From: Parvibaculum sp.
Lineage (GTDB): Bacteria; Pseudomonadota; Alphaproteobacteria; Parvibaculales; Parvibaculaceae
DNA length: 59,650 nt
Direction of reading: 5' to 3'
Assembly (NCBI RefSeq): GCF_030694575.1
Contig: NZ_JAUYUS010000107.1
Location: 1 to 59,650, forward strand
Of this stretch, positions 17,537 through 27,846 are shown one piece after another. Every line of letters starts with the position of its first letter. The stretch's first letter is position 1. The notes beneath the pieces were generated by a model that had not been told where the DNA came from, ran no database searches, and was given only the letters and a program-made list of their open reading frames with translations. Made by a program: the position numbers and the translations under genes.

Positions 17537-18580
17537 TCAGCGCCTCGCCGCGCGTGCTCCCTGCGCAATCCGGAGCAGCGTCTGGCCGCAGATCGCGACG
17601 TCCGGCTGGCCCGTCGATTTGCACTGGCCCTCCGCTTCGAGGGCGAGCGCCAGCGCCCGGTCGAGGCGCTTCCGGTTCCATAATTTCATTTGTCTTTGTA
17701 CGGCGCTTTTCCGGCTGAAGTGAACGGGCGGCCTGAAGCCGCGCATCGCGCCCTCGGCATCGCTTCCCGTTTCAAGACGCGCCGCCGCCAGATGCATCTG
17801 CATGAGATGACGCGACAAGGCGTTGAGGATCGCGATGGCATTCGTCTCCGCCGCGCGGGCGCGGGCCAGCGCCACGTCGAGCCCCTCGAGATCGCCGCCC
17901 ATCGCCGCGTCGATCACCTCGTCGAGGTTCGAGCCCGCATTGTCGCCAACGCTTGCGCGCGCGTCGTCGAGCGTCACCGCGCGCTTCTCGGCCGGCTTGC
18001 CGGGGCCCGCATAGAGAATGAGTTTCTCCAACTCGTTCTGCGTCACGCCGCGATCGGAACCGAGATGGTCGCGCAGATATTCGAGCGCGGCGGGCTCGGG
18101 CACCAGGCCTTCGCTCGCAAGCCGCGTGCGGATGACGGTTTCCAGCGCGCCGGCATCGTCGGCGTAGCAGGCAATGGCGGCGGCGTTCGCCGCGCTCTCG
18201 AACAGCAGGCGCAAGGCGGAGCGCGGCGTGAGTTCGCCTGCCTCCACCAGCACAAGCGCGTCGCCCGCAGGATTGTCGAGAAAGCTTTCGAATATCTTCG
18301 CCGTGCCGTCGGACGCGCCCCGCACGCGAACGACCCGCCGCCCGCCGAGCATGGCGATGGAAGCGGCTTCGTCGGAAAGCCGCGCCGGATCCTGCTTCAG
18401 GTCGCCGTCGGTGAGGTCGGAAATGCGGAACGGATCGGCGGGATCGTCCACCACCGTCTTCGTCATGGTCTTGATCCGCTCACGGACCAATCCGGCATCG
18501 GGGCCATAGACAAGCACGGCCACGGCTTTGGGGTCGGGCTTTGCTGTGAAACGGTCGGCTTCCCGGGGGGCGATCTTCAC
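17537..18580 (-). CDS. holA: DNA polymerase III subunit delta
   Basis: The 347-residue protein has the HolA layout: AVLVYGPDAGLVRERI near residue 22, RVVRVRGA, a lid segment and the C-terminal helical collar ending KRLDRALALALEAEGQCKSTG. It opens the beta sliding clamp within the clamp-loader complex. The start is GTG at 18580. It is the last gene of the leuS-lptE-holA run, 10 bases after lptE, and convergent with parB. Confidence 0.93.
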   Translation of the reverse strand: MKIAPREADRFTAKPDPKAVAVLVYGPDAGLVRERIKTMTKTVVDDPADPFRISDLTDGDLKQDPARLSDEAASIAMLGGRRVVRVRGASDGTAKIFESFLDNPAGDALVLVEAGELTPRSALRLLFESAANAAAIACYADDAGALETVIRTRLASEGLVPEPAALEYLRDHLGSDRGVTQNELEKLILYAGPGKPAEKRAVTLDDARASVGDNAGSNLDEVIDAAMGGDLEGLDVALARARAAETNAIAILNALSRHLMQMHLAAARLETGSDAEGAMRGFRPPVHFSRKSAVQRQMKLWNRKRLDRALALALEAEGQCKSTGQPDVAICGQTLLRIAQGARAARR

Positions 18581-18590
18581 GTCTGCCCGC

Positions 18591-19127
18591 TCACCCGCCG
18601 GCCTTGGCCTGGCGGTCGAAATAGATGCTGAGCTGCAGCTTGATGTCCTGCGCCAGCATCTCGGCGATCCGGCTTTCGGTGTCCTCCGCCGCGGTGATGT
18701 TCGCGAATTCCGAGGTCACGCGGTTGTAGGACGAACGCGAACGCGAGGTCGAGCTCAGCACCGCCTTGTTCGTCCCGGTATCGATCAGCTGGAAGGGAAC
18801 GATAACCACCAGGGTCTTGCGCGTCACGTCCGCGTCGGCCTCGACGGCGACGTCGCGCTCATAGGAAGTCGGTGCAAGAACGACGCGATAGGCGGGGTTC
18901 GCGGGCGGGTTGCCGGAACTCGAAAGAAGGTCGAGCAGGTTATACTTCAACTCGCGTCCGAGCCGCGTTTCGGGTGCGCTCACATCGAGCATGGAAAGAT
19001 CGCTCGCAACGGATCCCGATGTCCGGTCGGCGTAAAGCGGCGTGAAGCCGCAGCCGGCCAGCGGCAGCGCCATCAGGGGCAAGGCGAGCAGAAGCGCCGC
19101 CAGCCGAGCGCGCGATCCGTCAAACAA
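18591..19127 (-). CDS. lptE: LPS assembly lipoprotein LptE
   Basis: The predicted lipoprotein has a signal peptide of the form [19 protein letters not shown], whose lipobox Cys is about residue 26, followed by GFTPLYA, the usual LptE opening. LptE plugs the LptD barrel that inserts LPS in the outer membrane. I placed the start at TTG 19127, which overlaps the leuS stop and gives a normal signal length (178 residues); an ATG at 19181 would add 18 Ser/Arg-rich residues. Its position between leuS and holA is the standard order. Confidence 0.88.
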   Translation of the reverse strand: MFDGSRARLAALLLALPLMALPLAGCGFTPLYADRTSGSVASDLSMLDVSAPETRLGRELKYNLLDLLSSSGNPPANPAYRVVLAPTSYERDVAVEADADVTRKTLVVIVPFQLIDTGTNKAVLSSTSRSRSSYNRVTSEFANITAAEDTESRIAEMLAQDIKLQLSIYFDRQAKAGG

Positions 19128-21735
19128 CGATGTTGACGATCTTGCCCGGCACGACGATGACCTTGCGGACTGGTTTTCCATCGATCGCCTTCCCCACCTT
19201 TTCCAGCGCGAGCGCCGCGCGCTCCACCGTTTCCTTGTCCGCGTCCCGGGCGATGGTCAGCTCGTCGCGGCGCTTGCCGTTCACCTGCACGGCAATCGTG
19301 ACGGAGTCTTCCACGAGGAGGGCCCTGTCGGCAACCGGCCAATCGGCCGCCACCACCGGTTCCTTGTGGCCCAGTGCTTCCCAGCATTCCTCGGCCAGAT
19401 GCGGCATCATCGGCGCGACGATCTGGATCAGGATTTCGACCGCCTCGCGCTTCGCCCATTTGCCGGCGGGGGAGGCGGGCGCGAAACCGCTAACGGCGTT
19501 GGCGAGTTCATAGACGCGTGCAACCGCGCGGTTGAAGCGCAGATTGTCCAAATCGTCGGTGGCGGCGGCGAGCGCCTGGTGGGCGGCGCGGCGAAGCGCC
19601 AGCTCGTCTTCCCCGAAGCTCGCGGGCATCGCCTCGCCGGGCGCGGCGAGATCCTCCGGCTTTTCGGTCGCCATGCGCCAGACGCGCTGCGTGAAACGCC
19701 ATGCGCCTTCCGCGCCGGCATCCGACCATTGCACGTCGCGCTCCGGCGGACTGTCGGAGAGCATGAACCAGCGCGCGGTATCGGCGCCGTATTTCGCGAT
19801 GATGTCGTCGGGGTCGACGATATTCTTCTTCGACTTCGACATCTTCTCGACCGAGCCGATTTCAACCGGCGCGCCGTCGCTCGTGCGCCTGGCGACACGT
19901 GCGCCGTCGAGCGTTTCGATCTCGATATCGGAAGGCGGCACCCATTGCCCCTTGTCGTCGCGATAGGTCTCGTGGTTCACCATGCCTTGCGTGAAAAGCC
20001 CGGCGAAGGGCTCGTCGAACGAGAGGTGTCCCGTCTTGCGCATCGCGCGGGTGAAAAAGCGCGAATAGAGAAGATGCAGGATCGCGTGTTCGATGCCGCC
20101 GATATACTGGTCCACCGGCAGCCAGCGGTCGACCGTCGCCTTTTCGGTCGGCGTCGCCGCGTGAGGTGCGGTGAAGCGCGCGAAATACCATGAGCTGTCG
20201 ACGAAGGTATCGAAGGTGTCGGTCTCGCGCGTCGCCGCGCCGCCGCATTTCGGGCAGTCGACGTGCTTCCATGTCGGATGCCGGTCGAGCGGATTGCCCG
20301 GCGCGTCGAAATTCACATCGTCAGGCAGGATGACGGGCAGTTGCTCGCGTGGAACGGGCAGGGTGCCGCAGGTCCTGCAGTGGATGACGGGGATCGGGCA
20401 GCCCCAGTAGCGCTGGCGCGAAATGCCCCAGTCGCGCAGCCGGTAATTCACCGTGCCCTGTCCGATGCCTTTCGCTTCGAGCTTTTCGATAGCGGCGCGC
20501 TTGGCGCTCGCGACATCGAGCCCGTTCAGGAATTCCGAATTGATCGCAACGCCGTCGCCGGTATAGGCGTCGGTGCTCCTCTCCGCGAGGTCCGATGCGA
20601 AAGCGTCAAGCTCCGCGCCCTCTTTGTCCTTCGGCGCGACGACCGGGATCACCGGCAGCTTGTATTTGCGCGCGAAGTCGAGGTCGCGCTGGTCATGCGC
20701 GGGGCAGGCGAAGATTGCGCCGGTGCCATACTCCATCAGCACGAAATTCGCGACATAGACCGGCAGCGTCTTTCCCTCGATGAAGGGATGGCGCGCCTTG
20801 AGGCCGGTGTCGAAGCCCATCTTCTCCGCCGTCTCGATCGCTTCCTGGCTGGTGCCGATCTGGTCGCATTTGCGGATGAAGTCCTGCAGCGCGGCATTGT
20901 CCCTGGCGAGCGACTGCGTCAGCGGATGGTGGGGCGAGAGCGCGCAGAAGCTTGCGCCGTAGAGCGTGTCCGGCCGCGTCGTGAAAATCTCGAGGCGGTA
21001 GTCCGTCTCGCCCGGCACGCCGTCGACAGCGAAGAAGACTTTCGCGCCTTCCGAGCGGCCGATCCAGTTGCGCTGCATGAGGCGCACTTTTTCCGGCCAG
21101 CGGTCGAGCGTGTCGAGGCCTTCGAGAAGTTCGTCGGCGAAGTCGGAAATCTTCAGGAACCACTGGGTCAGCTCGCGCCGCTCGACGACGGCGCCCGATC
21201 GCCAGCCGCGGCCGTCGATCACCTGCTCGTTTGCGAGCACGGTGTTGTCGACCGGATCCCAGTTCACCATGCTCTTCTTGCGGCTGACGAGGCCCGCTTC
21301 GAGGAAGTCGAGAAAGAGCGCCTGCTCCTGGCCGTAATATTCAGGGTCGCAGGTCGCGATTTCGCGCGTCCAGTCGAAGGAGAGGCCGATCGCCTTCAAC
21401 TGCGCGCGCATCGCGTCGATATTGTCGTAGGTCCAGCCCTTGGGATGGACGTTCTTTTCCATCGCGGCGTTTTCGGCCGGCATGCCGAACGCGTCCCAGC
21501 CCATCGGGTGCAGCACGTTGAAGCCGCGCGCCTTCTTGTAGCGCGCGATGACGTCGCCCATCGTGTAGTTACGGACATGGCCCATATGGATGCGCCCCGA
21601 CGGATAGGGGAACATTTCGAGAACATAATATTTGGGTTTGCCGTCCGCGTCCTCGCGCGTCAGGAAGTCGCCGCGCTCCTCCCAGATTTTCTGCCATTTC
21701 GGCTCGGCGGCGCGGGCGTTGTATCTTGTGGACAT
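19120..21735 (-). CDS. leuS: Leucyl-tRNA synthetase
   Basis: The 871-residue class I synthetase has the HIGH-type motif [11 protein letters not shown] at 43-53, a CP1 editing domain ([10 protein letters not shown]), the zinc-like segment CRTCG / [15 protein letters not shown], and KMSKS at 631-635. It charges tRNA-Leu in the cytosol. Length and order are normal for the family. It overlaps lptE by 8 bases if that gene starts at TTG 19127, implying coupling. It is transcribed first in the leuS-lptE-holA set. Confidence 0.98.
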   Translation of the reverse strand: MSTRYNARAAEPKWQKIWEERGDFLTREDADGKPKYYVLEMFPYPSGRIHMGHVRNYTMGDVIARYKKARGFNVLHPMGWDAFGMPAENAAMEKNVHPKGWTYDNIDAMRAQLKAIGLSFDWTREIATCDPEYYGQEQALFLDFLEAGLVSRKKSMVNWDPVDNTVLANEQVIDGRGWRSGAVVERRELTQWFLKISDFADELLEGLDTLDRWPEKVRLMQRNWIGRSEGAKVFFAVDGVPGETDYRLEIFTTRPDTLYGASFCALSPHHPLTQSLARDNAALQDFIRKCDQIGTSQEAIETAEKMGFDTGLKARHPFIEGKTLPVYVANFVLMEYGTGAIFACPAHDQRDLDFARKYKLPVIPVVAPKDKEGAELDAFASDLAERSTDAYTGDGVAINSEFLNGLDVASAKRAAIEKLEAKGIGQGTVNYRLRDWGISRQRYWGCPIPVIHCRTCGTLPVPREQLPVILPDDVNFDAPGNPLDRHPTWKHVDCPKCGGAATRETDTFDTFVDSSWYFARFTAPHAATPTEKATVDRWLPVDQYIGGIEHAILHLLYSRFFTRAMRKTGHLSFDEPFAGLFTQGMVNHETYRDDKGQWVPPSDIEIETLDGARVARRTSDGAPVEIGSVEKMSKSKKNIVDPDDIIAKYGADTARWFMLSDSPPERDVQWSDAGAEGAWRFTQRVWRMATEKPEDLAAPGEAMPASFGEDELALRRAAHQALAAATDDLDNLRFNRAVARVYELANAVSGFAPASPAGKWAKREAVEILIQIVAPMMPHLAEECWEALGHKEPVVAADWPVADRALLVEDSVTIAVQVNGKRRDELTIARDADKETVERAALALEKVGKAIDGKPVRKVIVVPGKIVNIVV

Positions 21736-21833
21736 GGTTGTCTGGATAGCCTCTCAGGCGAACCGGGCGATAGCGGAAGCGGGCGCGGCTTCCCGCGATG
21801 CCGCGCTTCCGGCTTCCGTTCCGGCGGTTCGCC

Positions 21834-22406
21834 TTATTTTGTTTCCTGGGCCTCGATCGTGTTGATGCGGAGCTGGCGGGCGCGGACCAGAATGGCGTTC
21901 TCGATCTGGATCGGCGTGTCGGGATTGACCGCCATGTCGACCCACTCGCTGCCATTGGCGGACCTGCTCTGGCGGAATACGGCGACTTTCACGCCGTCCG
22001 CCCGCAGCCGCTTGTCGAGAATATAGACCGTCACCTTGAAGCGTTCGCCCGGCGCCTTCGGGTCCTGGTACCAGTCGGTGATGAGGACGCCGCCGAAGGG
22101 GTCGGCGGAGGCGAGCGGCATGAAGGAGATCGTGTCGAGCGAGGCGCGCCACAGGAAGCTGTTGACGCCGATGCCGGCGCCGCCGCTCTGGTCGCTGTCG
22201 CTGCCGCCGCCGAACAGCTTCAGACCGTCTTCACCGAAAACCGATTCGCGCTGCTTCTCGCCGGTCGGGTTGTTCGGCGCTCCCTGACCCGTGGGCTGGC
22301 CGGGAAAATTGGACTTCGAGGGCCCGCAGGCCGAGAGGCCGAGGGTGGCCGCGAACAGCAGCGCAGCGGCGACGTATTTCGCACGTGTCAATCGGTGATC
22401 GGTCAT
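21834..22406 (-). CDS. DUF3576 lipoprotein
   Basis: The 190-residue protein begins MTDHRLTRAKYVAAALL and has a lipobox LSAC near residue 26. The region NSFLWRASLDTISFMPLASA followed by DPFGGVLITDWY is characteristic of alphaproteobacterial DUF3576 proteins, a conserved envelope family of unknown function usually encoded next to leuS. A Gly/Pro-rich linker joins the lipid anchor to the domain. It is transcribed upstream of leuS, 98 bases apart. Confidence 0.88.
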   Translation of the reverse strand: MTDHRLTRAKYVAAALLFAATLGLSACGPSKSNFPGQPTGQGAPNNPTGEKQRESVFGEDGLKLFGGGSDSDQSGGAGIGVNSFLWRASLDTISFMPLASADPFGGVLITDWYQDPKAPGERFKVTVYILDKRLRADGVKVAVFRQSRSANGSEWVDMAVNPDTPIQIENAILVRARQLRINTIEAQETK

Positions 22407-22867
22407 CAATTTACGGCAAGCCTCTCGCGTTGCGCCCCTCTGATCCGCCGGTTCCGGTAGCCGCCCGCGGAGAGCAATGAATTCGAATACCCGCCCGGGA
22501 AACGGCGAGCGCGCCTTTATACCGAGAGAAACCCTTCTCCCGCAATGACGCATAAGCGCCGCAGCTCTTTCTGCGCTTGCAGGGCATCCGCCGGCCGCTT
22601 CCGCCAGGAGGCAGGCGGCGCAGGATGCACGGCCCTTGTGTTGCCGCCAAGGCACATTGAAAGGGCTCCGGCATTCGCCCGCCAAAGCGGGCAAGCAGTC
22701 TGTCCGAAGGAGCACGCGACACGAAGAGTCCGCTTCGTTGTTGCTATATAGCCGTGCCGAGCCGCCTTCATGCCGGGCCCGGTTAAACCATCATTAACCC
22801 TCTTCGCCCGATTTGTGCCCTTTGCGCAACATGCGCTGACATTCCTTCGTCATGGGGAGAGGTTTGC

Positions 22868-22897
22868 TTGACCCGGGGCGGTTATCAACGGATTAAT
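22868..22897 (+). promoter_or_regulatory. Candidate sigma-70 promoter for the porin gene
   Basis: TTGACC at 22868-22873 is followed, 18 bases on, by ATTAAT at 22892-22897, about 120 bases upstream of the porin ATG. It lies in a 611-bp gap (22407-23017) that otherwise holds no supportable gene; short frames there lack ribosome-binding sites and family resemblance. Prediction from spacing and base matches only. Confidence 0.35.
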
Positions 22898-23017
22898 CGA
22901 TGCACGCGCTCGGGGGGCAGTTTCGGTCGACCCGGCGATGGACGCAGCCACGGGGGGATTTGCTTTCCGGCGGCACGTGCAAATGGAACAGCTAACAGCT
23001 GATACTGCGAGGAACAC

Positions 23018-24145
23018 ATGAAAAAGATTCTTCTTGGGACGACTGCTCTCGTCTCGGCTGGCCTGATCGCCGGTCCGGCGCTCGCGAGCGATCCGCTGAC
23101 CGTCACGGTCGGCGGCACGGTCACGGCCGGCTTCTACGTCATCGACGCCGATGATCTTCCGGTCGCTCTCGGTGGCCCGGCGTCTTACAACGACACCGCC
23201 GTGAAGCTGGTTGCGCGCAACATCGACATCAAAGCCGAAGGCACGCTCGACAACGGCATGGTCGCCGGTGTTCTCGCGACGCTGTCGCTGGGCGACGACT
23301 GGAACACGCATCACGCGAACAACGATGCGACGTTCCGCGAACTCTTCGCCTACCTCGAAGGCGGCTTCGGCCGGTTCGAAATCGGCGGCACCGACGGCGC
23401 TGCGTTCAAGATGCACTACACCTCGCCGTGGTTCGTTCCCGGCAACGGCGTCGACAGCCCGAACATCCTGAACACGACGGACGTGTCGTCCTACGGTTTC
23501 CGTCATTCGACGTTCTCGCTGATGGCTGCCGATGCGAACAAGGTGACCTACTTCACCCCGCGCTTCGCCGGCTTCCAGCTCGGCGGCTCCTACACGCCGG
23601 ATGTGACCTTCAACGGCCCGAATCCGAATGGTCTCGGCCTGGTCACGAGCGGCCTTGTCATCGAAGAAGTTATCGAAGTGGCGTTGAACTATGCCGGTTC
23701 GTTCGGCTCGGTCGACCTCGGCGTCGATGGCTTCTACGTCACGGGCGATGGCCCGACGGGTATTGCCAGCGATCCGGAAGAGCTTGGCTTCGGTGCGAAT
23801 ATCGGCTTCGGCGGCTTCACGCTCGGCGGCGCCTGGTACAAGTCCGAAGACCTGGTGCCGGTTTCGGGCGCGATGGCGTCGACCGGCGGCTATGAAGAAG
23901 AAGTCTGGACTCTGGGCTTGTCCTACGCGACGGGTCCGTGGACGGTTGGTGTTGCCTATCTCGAGGACGAAAACACCGCCAACGGTGGCTTCGCCGAGAA
24001 AGCCAAGACCTGGCAGACGGGCGGCGGCTACAATCTGGGTTCGGGCGTCGATGTCGGCCTCGACCTTCAGATGACGGATCAGACGGTCAATGGCGTCGAC
24101 TTCGACTCGCAGTCGGCTGGTCTGGTTCTCTCCGTCTCGTTCTGA
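23018..24145 (+). CDS. Outer-membrane porin
   Basis: The 375-residue protein has a Sec signal MKKILLGTTALVSAGLIAG ending at ALA, then alternating aromatic/Gly beta strands and a C-terminal phenylalanine (VLSVSF), the BAM recognition signal. The DPLTVTVGGTVTAGF opening is typical of general porins (Porin_4) of Rhodospirillales and relatives, probably a 16-strand trimeric channel. The codons are biased to preferred ones, suggesting high expression. A strong terminator follows. The solute preference cannot be told. Confidence 0.9.
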   Translation: MKKILLGTTALVSAGLIAGPALASDPLTVTVGGTVTAGFYVIDADDLPVALGGPASYNDTAVKLVARNIDIKAEGTLDNGMVAGVLATLSLGDDWNTHHANNDATFRELFAYLEGGFGRFEIGGTDGAAFKMHYTSPWFVPGNGVDSPNILNTTDVSSYGFRHSTFSLMAADANKVTYFTPRFAGFQLGGSYTPDVTFNGPNPNGLGLVTSGLVIEEVIEVALNYAGSFGSVDLGVDGFYVTGDGPTGIASDPEELGFGANIGFGGFTLGGAWYKSEDLVPVSGAMASTGGYEEEVWTLGLSYATGPWTVGVAYLEDENTANGGFAEKAKTWQTGGGYNLGSGVDVGLDLQMTDQTVNGVDFDSQSAGLVLSVSF

Positions 24146-24164
24146 TCGACGGCATAGAACTATT

Positions 24165-24200
24165 GAGAGAGCGGGCCTTGTGCCCGCTCTCTTTGTTTTT
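24165..24200 (+). terminator. Intrinsic terminator after porin gene
   Basis: A GAGAGCGGGC / GCCCGCTCTC stem with a short CTTGT loop is followed by TTTGTTTTT, 19 bases after the porin stop. Confidence 0.9.
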
Positions 24201-24268
24201 GCCGGTTATCTTTGTCAGTCTCTTCTGCTAAAGATCGCCGGCATGAACGAGATTCTGGAGGCGTTGCG

Positions 24269-25150
24269 ATGGGCAGCTTGATCTGGCTTGCCTCATATCC
24301 CAAGTCCGGCAACACCTGGATGCGCAGCTTTCTGCACAATCTGTTCCGGAACAGCTCGAAGCCGGTCAATATCAACGAGATCGACGATTTCTGCCTCGGG
24401 GCGTCGGCCGCTGCCTGGTACAAGCGTTATACATCCACTCCTCTCGACCAGTTGACCGAACAGGAAATCACGCAGTACCGGCCGCAGGTGCAGCGGGACT
24501 TCACCCTGGTCTTTCCCGATTCCGTTTTCGTGAAGACGCACAGCTATCTCGGCGAGCATGCCGATGTGCCGCTTCACAATATGGATGTGACCGCCGGCGC
24601 TATCTACATTGTCCGCAACCCTCTCGATGTCGTCTTGTCGATGGTTCCGCATTTCGATATTTCGCTCGACGAGGCCATTGTCACTCTCGCGAACGAGAAT
24701 GCGGGCAGCCTCGCCTCGGCTACACACGTGCCGGAACATTATGGCTCGTGGTCGACACATGTAAGGACATGGACCCGAACTCCCAGTCCCGCGCTGCTGA
24801 CGATGCGCTACGAGGACATGCTCGGCAAACCACGCAAGAGCTTTAAAATGGTCGCCAACTTTCTCGGTCTCAAGCCTTCGAACGAGCGGCTCGAAAGGGC
24901 CATCAAGTTTTCCTCCTTCAAGGTTCTCAAGACGCAGGAAGAGAAGGAAGGCTTCAAGGAAAGACCGGAAGTATCCAGGTCCTTCTTTCGCGAAGGCCGT
25001 GCGGAGCAGTGGCGCGAAGTGCTGACGCCGGATCAGGTCCGGCGCATCATCGCCGATCACCACGAGCAAATGGTGCGCTTCGGATATATTCCGGAAGACT
25101 ACAAGGACGCGGTACCGGAAAGCGCGCGCATCAAGGCAGCAGCAAGCTGA
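24269..25150 (+). CDS. Sulfotransferase domain protein
   Basis: The 293-residue cytosolic protein opens with MGSLIWLASYPKSGNTW, the 5'-phosphosulfate-binding loop of PAPS-dependent sulfotransferases; a second PAPS contact, YIVRNPLDVVLS, lies near residue 115, and FFREGRAEQWREVLT near the C-terminus is the family's dimerisation/3' motif. It transfers sulfate to a hydroxyl acceptor that cannot be named. The ATG at 24269 follows GGAGG at good spacing. It is convergent with the ThiE-like gene, overlapping by 20 bases. Confidence 0.9.
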   Translation: MGSLIWLASYPKSGNTWMRSFLHNLFRNSSKPVNINEIDDFCLGASAAAWYKRYTSTPLDQLTEQEITQYRPQVQRDFTLVFPDSVFVKTHSYLGEHADVPLHNMDVTAGAIYIVRNPLDVVLSMVPHFDISLDEAIVTLANENAGSLASATHVPEHYGSWSTHVRTWTRTPSPALLTMRYEDMLGKPRKSFKMVANFLGLKPSNERLERAIKFSSFKVLKTQEEKEGFKERPEVSRSFFREGRAEQWREVLTPDQVRRIIADHHEQMVRFGYIPEDYKDAVPESARIKAAAS

Positions 25151-25748
25151 CACCGGCGATGCCGGCAGCGCCGCTTCCGGACAGGCGGCGCATATCCGAT
25201 GCGGATGCGATGCCGCCCAGCGCGTAAGGGGCCATGCCCAGAGCGCGGGCGAGCCGCGCAAGTCGGGCGAAGCGCACGACGCCGAGTGTCTTCGCTCCCG
25301 GATGGCTGGCTGTCGGAAAGACGGGCGAAATCAGAACCGCATTCACGCCCGCGCGCGCGGCCGCATGGATTGCCGCTTCCGAGTGGCAGGCGGCAGTGAT
25401 GACAAATCCGGGCGGCAAATCGCGCAGGGAATAAACATGGCCATGCTCGAAATGCTTGCCGACTGAATATTCAGGCAGGTGAAGTCCCTGCACGCCGAGC
25501 CAACGCGCGCATCGCGGATGACCCGCGACCAGGAGCAGGCATCCCTTCATGCGTGCCGCCGCCGACAGGCGGCGCAGCGGGACGGCTTTCAAATGCGCAC
25601 CATAGGCGCGCCAGATCAGGGTGCCGCCCCGCGGCAACGCGACCAGTGCCGCAAGAGGGTCGGGCAGGCGGACAGGATCGGTGACGCCGATCAGCGCGAC
25701 AGTGCTCGCCGCTCGCGGAGAACGCCATGCTGTCCGTGCCTCGTCCAT
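25131..25748 (-). CDS. Thiamine-phosphate-synthase-like (ThiE/TenI fold) protein
   Basis: The 205-residue protein resembles the ThiE/TenI TIM-barrel family: VQGLHLPEYSV, a C-terminal VLISPVFPTASHPGAKTLG phosphate-loop region and YALGGI. I do not see the pair of Mg-binding aspartates expected in the middle of true ThiE, and the barrel is short, so a TenI-like or divergent role is possible. The start ATG 25748 has AGGAGA upstream. It is divergent from the yggS gene with a 72-bp shared promoter region. Confidence 0.7.
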   Translation of the reverse strand: MDEARTAWRSPRAASTVALIGVTDPVRLPDPLAALVALPRGGTLIWRAYGAHLKAVPLRRLSAAARMKGCLLLVAGHPRCARWLGVQGLHLPEYSVGKHFEHGHVYSLRDLPPGFVITAACHSEAAIHAAARAGVNAVLISPVFPTASHPGAKTLGVVRFARLARLARALGMAPYALGGIASASDMRRLSGSGAAGIAGVSLLLP

Positions 25749-25820
25749 CGTCTTCTCCTGGCCTTGCGGCGCCATTCGCCGGACATTAGCTTGCGCTGCC
25801 GCAACCGGACGACACACACT

Positions 25821-26513
25821 ATGCCAATGACCAGCACCGATACCAATCCCCGAACACCCGCCGCGCGGCTCGCCGCCATTCGCGCGCGCATCGCGACGGC
25901 GGCGAAGGACGCCGGCCGGCGCGCCGAGGATGTGGTGCTTGTCGCGGTTTCGAAGACATTCGAGGAGGATGCGATATTGCCCCTGCTCGACGCGGGACAG
26001 CGCGTCTTCGGCGAGAACCGCGTGCAGGAAGCTGCGCGCAAATGGCCGCCGCTGCGCGAACGCTATGGCGATATCGAATTGCATCTCATCGGACCGTTGC
26101 AGACCAACAAGCTTGCCGATGCGCTCGAGCTTTTCGACGTGTTTCATACGCTCGACCGGGAGAAGCTCGCCGAGGCGCTTGTGAAGGCGCGCGACAAGGG
26201 CACGGTGCTGCCCCGGCTTTTCGTACAAATCAATACGGGCGAGGAGCCGCAGAAGGCGGGCATCGCGCCCGGCGCCGCCGATGACTTTCTTCGGCGTTGC
26301 CGGGACGAATGGGCCCTGGATATCGAGGGGCTGATGTGTATTCCGCCCACGGAGGAAGAGCCGGCGCTGCATTTTGCGCTGCTGGAGAAGATTGCCCGGA
26401 GAAACGGTCTTGTGAAGCTTTCCATGGGTATGAGCGGCGATTTCGAAACGGCGGTGCGTCTCGGCGCGACGCATGTACGGGTCGGCAGCGCGCTCTTCGG
26501 CACCCGGGACTAG
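25821..26513 (+). CDS. PLP homeostasis protein, YggS/PROSC family
   Basis: The 230-residue protein shows VVLVAVSKTFEED (the PLP lysine region), FGENRVQEA, HLIGPLQTNK, and SMGMSGDFETAVRLGATHVRVGSALFG, the phosphate-binding end. This single-domain TIM-barrel protein binds pyridoxal phosphate and buffers its level; it has no known catalytic activity. Two ATGs, 25821 and 25827, are both plausible starts. Its stop overlaps the convergent transpeptidase-like gene by four bases. Confidence 0.92.
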   Translation: MPMTSTDTNPRTPAARLAAIRARIATAAKDAGRRAEDVVLVAVSKTFEEDAILPLLDAGQRVFGENRVQEAARKWPPLRERYGDIELHLIGPLQTNKLADALELFDVFHTLDREKLAEALVKARDKGTVLPRLFVQINTGEEPQKAGIAPGAADDFLRRCRDEWALDIEGLMCIPPTEEEPALHFALLEKIARRNGLVKLSMGMSGDFETAVRLGATHVRVGSALFGTRD

Positions 26514-27061
26514 CGTTTTTCTATCCGCATCCGCGTGCCGGGCGCACAAAGCTCGAGTACCGCCAGTATGTCCTTCAGACGAAGCGCCACGCATCCTTCC
26601 GTCGGCTGCAGGACGCCGTCCTTCTCATTGGCGAGATGAAAGAAAATCGCGCTGCCCGCGCCCGGCACGACCGGGTCGTCATTGTATCCGAGCGGAACGA
26701 CCGCGTCGTAAAGATGGTCTGCCCGCCACATCCTTTCGGCGCTTGCCGGATAAGGCAGACGGACGGGTTGGTTATAGGCAGGGTCGCCGGGCGCATCGCA
26801 CCAGCCGTCGTCGGGGCCGGTGGGGATGAGCGGCAGCGCGGTCAAGGGCGCCGCGAGGCGGTCCTGCCGGTAGCGGAGAGACCGGAGAGGAAAACGGCCC
26901 AGAGGTGTGCCGCCGTCGCCCTCGCGCTTTTGCTCCACGACGCCCGACCGTCCAAGCGCACACGGAAAACGGAGATGTCCGAATTGCAGCATGCCGGACG
27001 TCTCGCCGGCGGCGGCGGTCACGAGAATATCCGGGTCAGGTATGTCTGGAGAGGCGGTCAT
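26510..27061 (-). CDS. L,D-transpeptidase-like (YkuD) protein
   Basis: The 183-residue protein contains the YkuD catalytic signature in IFFHLANEKDGVLQPTEGC, with His about residue 140 and Cys about residue 158, and an upstream GDGGTPLGRFPLR segment typical of the fold. YkuD enzymes cross-link peptidoglycan or attach lipoproteins, but this protein has no visible signal peptide, so export or a non-cell-wall role is unresolved. Similar short cytosolic-looking YkuD proteins occur in many alphaproteobacteria. Confidence 0.85.
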   Translation of the reverse strand: MTASPDIPDPDILVTAAAGETSGMLQFGHLRFPCALGRSGVVEQKREGDGGTPLGRFPLRSLRYRQDRLAAPLTALPLIPTGPDDGWCDAPGDPAYNQPVRLPYPASAERMWRADHLYDAVVPLGYNDDPVVPGAGSAIFFHLANEKDGVLQPTEGCVALRLKDILAVLELCAPGTRMRIEKR

Positions 27062-27111
27062 GATGGCGACAGATTAAGGATCGGAGCGGCTTCTTGCCAG
27101 CCGGACGTTTT

Positions 27112-27846
27112 CTATCGGGCCGCGACCGTGTTTGCGGACTTCATCGCCTCGTACTTGTCGAGAGCCTGCCGCATGACGTCCGTCAAATCGTCCGGCGGGC
27201 CGTCCATCTGCGTTTCGCCGGACTCGTCCGCCGGGTCCAGAGCGGCAGCAAGGGTGGCGTTCGTTTTCTGCATCGTCTCGGGGTTCGAGAACGAGCCGAG
27301 CAGGGCCTCGAATGCTTCAGGGCTCAGCCTGGGCATGGGCTGGGTGCTTTGCTGAGCGGTGGCGGCGAGGCGTTGTGGCTGGGCCGCGCCGGCGAGGCTT
27401 GCTTGCCGGGTCGTTTCGACCGGCTCGCTCTTCGCATGGTTCCCGTCGGGCTCGTTCGCGGCCAGGGCGGGGGTGGATCCTTCCTCTGCGGGCTGCATCA
27501 GGCTTGCGTAGAGACTGTCGCCGATCCCGTCCTCTCCATTGCCTGCAATTGCGAGGCTGACAACGGAGGCGACGAGGCCGATCGGGCCGCCGTAAAGCGT
27601 GGCGCCCGCCACGCGGGCCTGTGGTGTGATGCTGTCGCCCGTCACACCCCGATAGATTTCGGAGATCACCGGAATATGCTGGAGCGGGTTGAGCGTGTCG
27701 ACGAGGTCGCCGAAGGTCAGCTTTCCCTCGTCCGGCGTTCGTCCCTCGGCGCGGGCCGTGCGCAAGGCGTCGAAGGCCGCCGAGGCCATGTTGTGCTTGC
27801 CCGGCTTGGCGTGGAGCGGGAGGGCGATGGCGATTGCTTCGGTCAT
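27112..27846 (-). CDS. Conserved hypothetical protein
   Basis: The 244-residue protein has an N-terminal domain with NPLQHIPVISEIYRGVTGD followed by ARVAGATLYGGPIGL, a hydrophobic Gly-rich hairpin that I associate with unstudied alphaproteobacterial proteins; a long Ala/Pro/Gln-rich linker and a helical C-terminus (TDVMRQALDKYEAMK) follow. There is no signal peptide. A single hydrophobic stretch near residues 80-100 could touch the membrane. I cannot assign a function. It is divergent from the TPR-sulfotransferase gene. Confidence 0.72.
   Translation of the reverse strand: MTEAIAIALPLHAKPGKHNMASAAFDALRTARAEGRTPDEGKLTFGDLVDTLNPLQHIPVISEIYRGVTGDSITPQARVAGATLYGGPIGLVASVVSLAIAGNGEDGIGDSLYASLMQPAEEGSTPALAANEPDGNHAKSEPVETTRQASLAGAAQPQRLAATAQQSTQPMPRLSPEAFEALLGSFSNPETMQKTNATLAAALDPADESGETQMDGPPDDLTDVMRQALDKYEAMKSANTVAAR

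Noticed and set aside
22545-22751. Short coding frame in the porin upstream region
   Set aside because: Cys/Arg-rich translation, no ribosome-binding site, and no resemblance to a known family.
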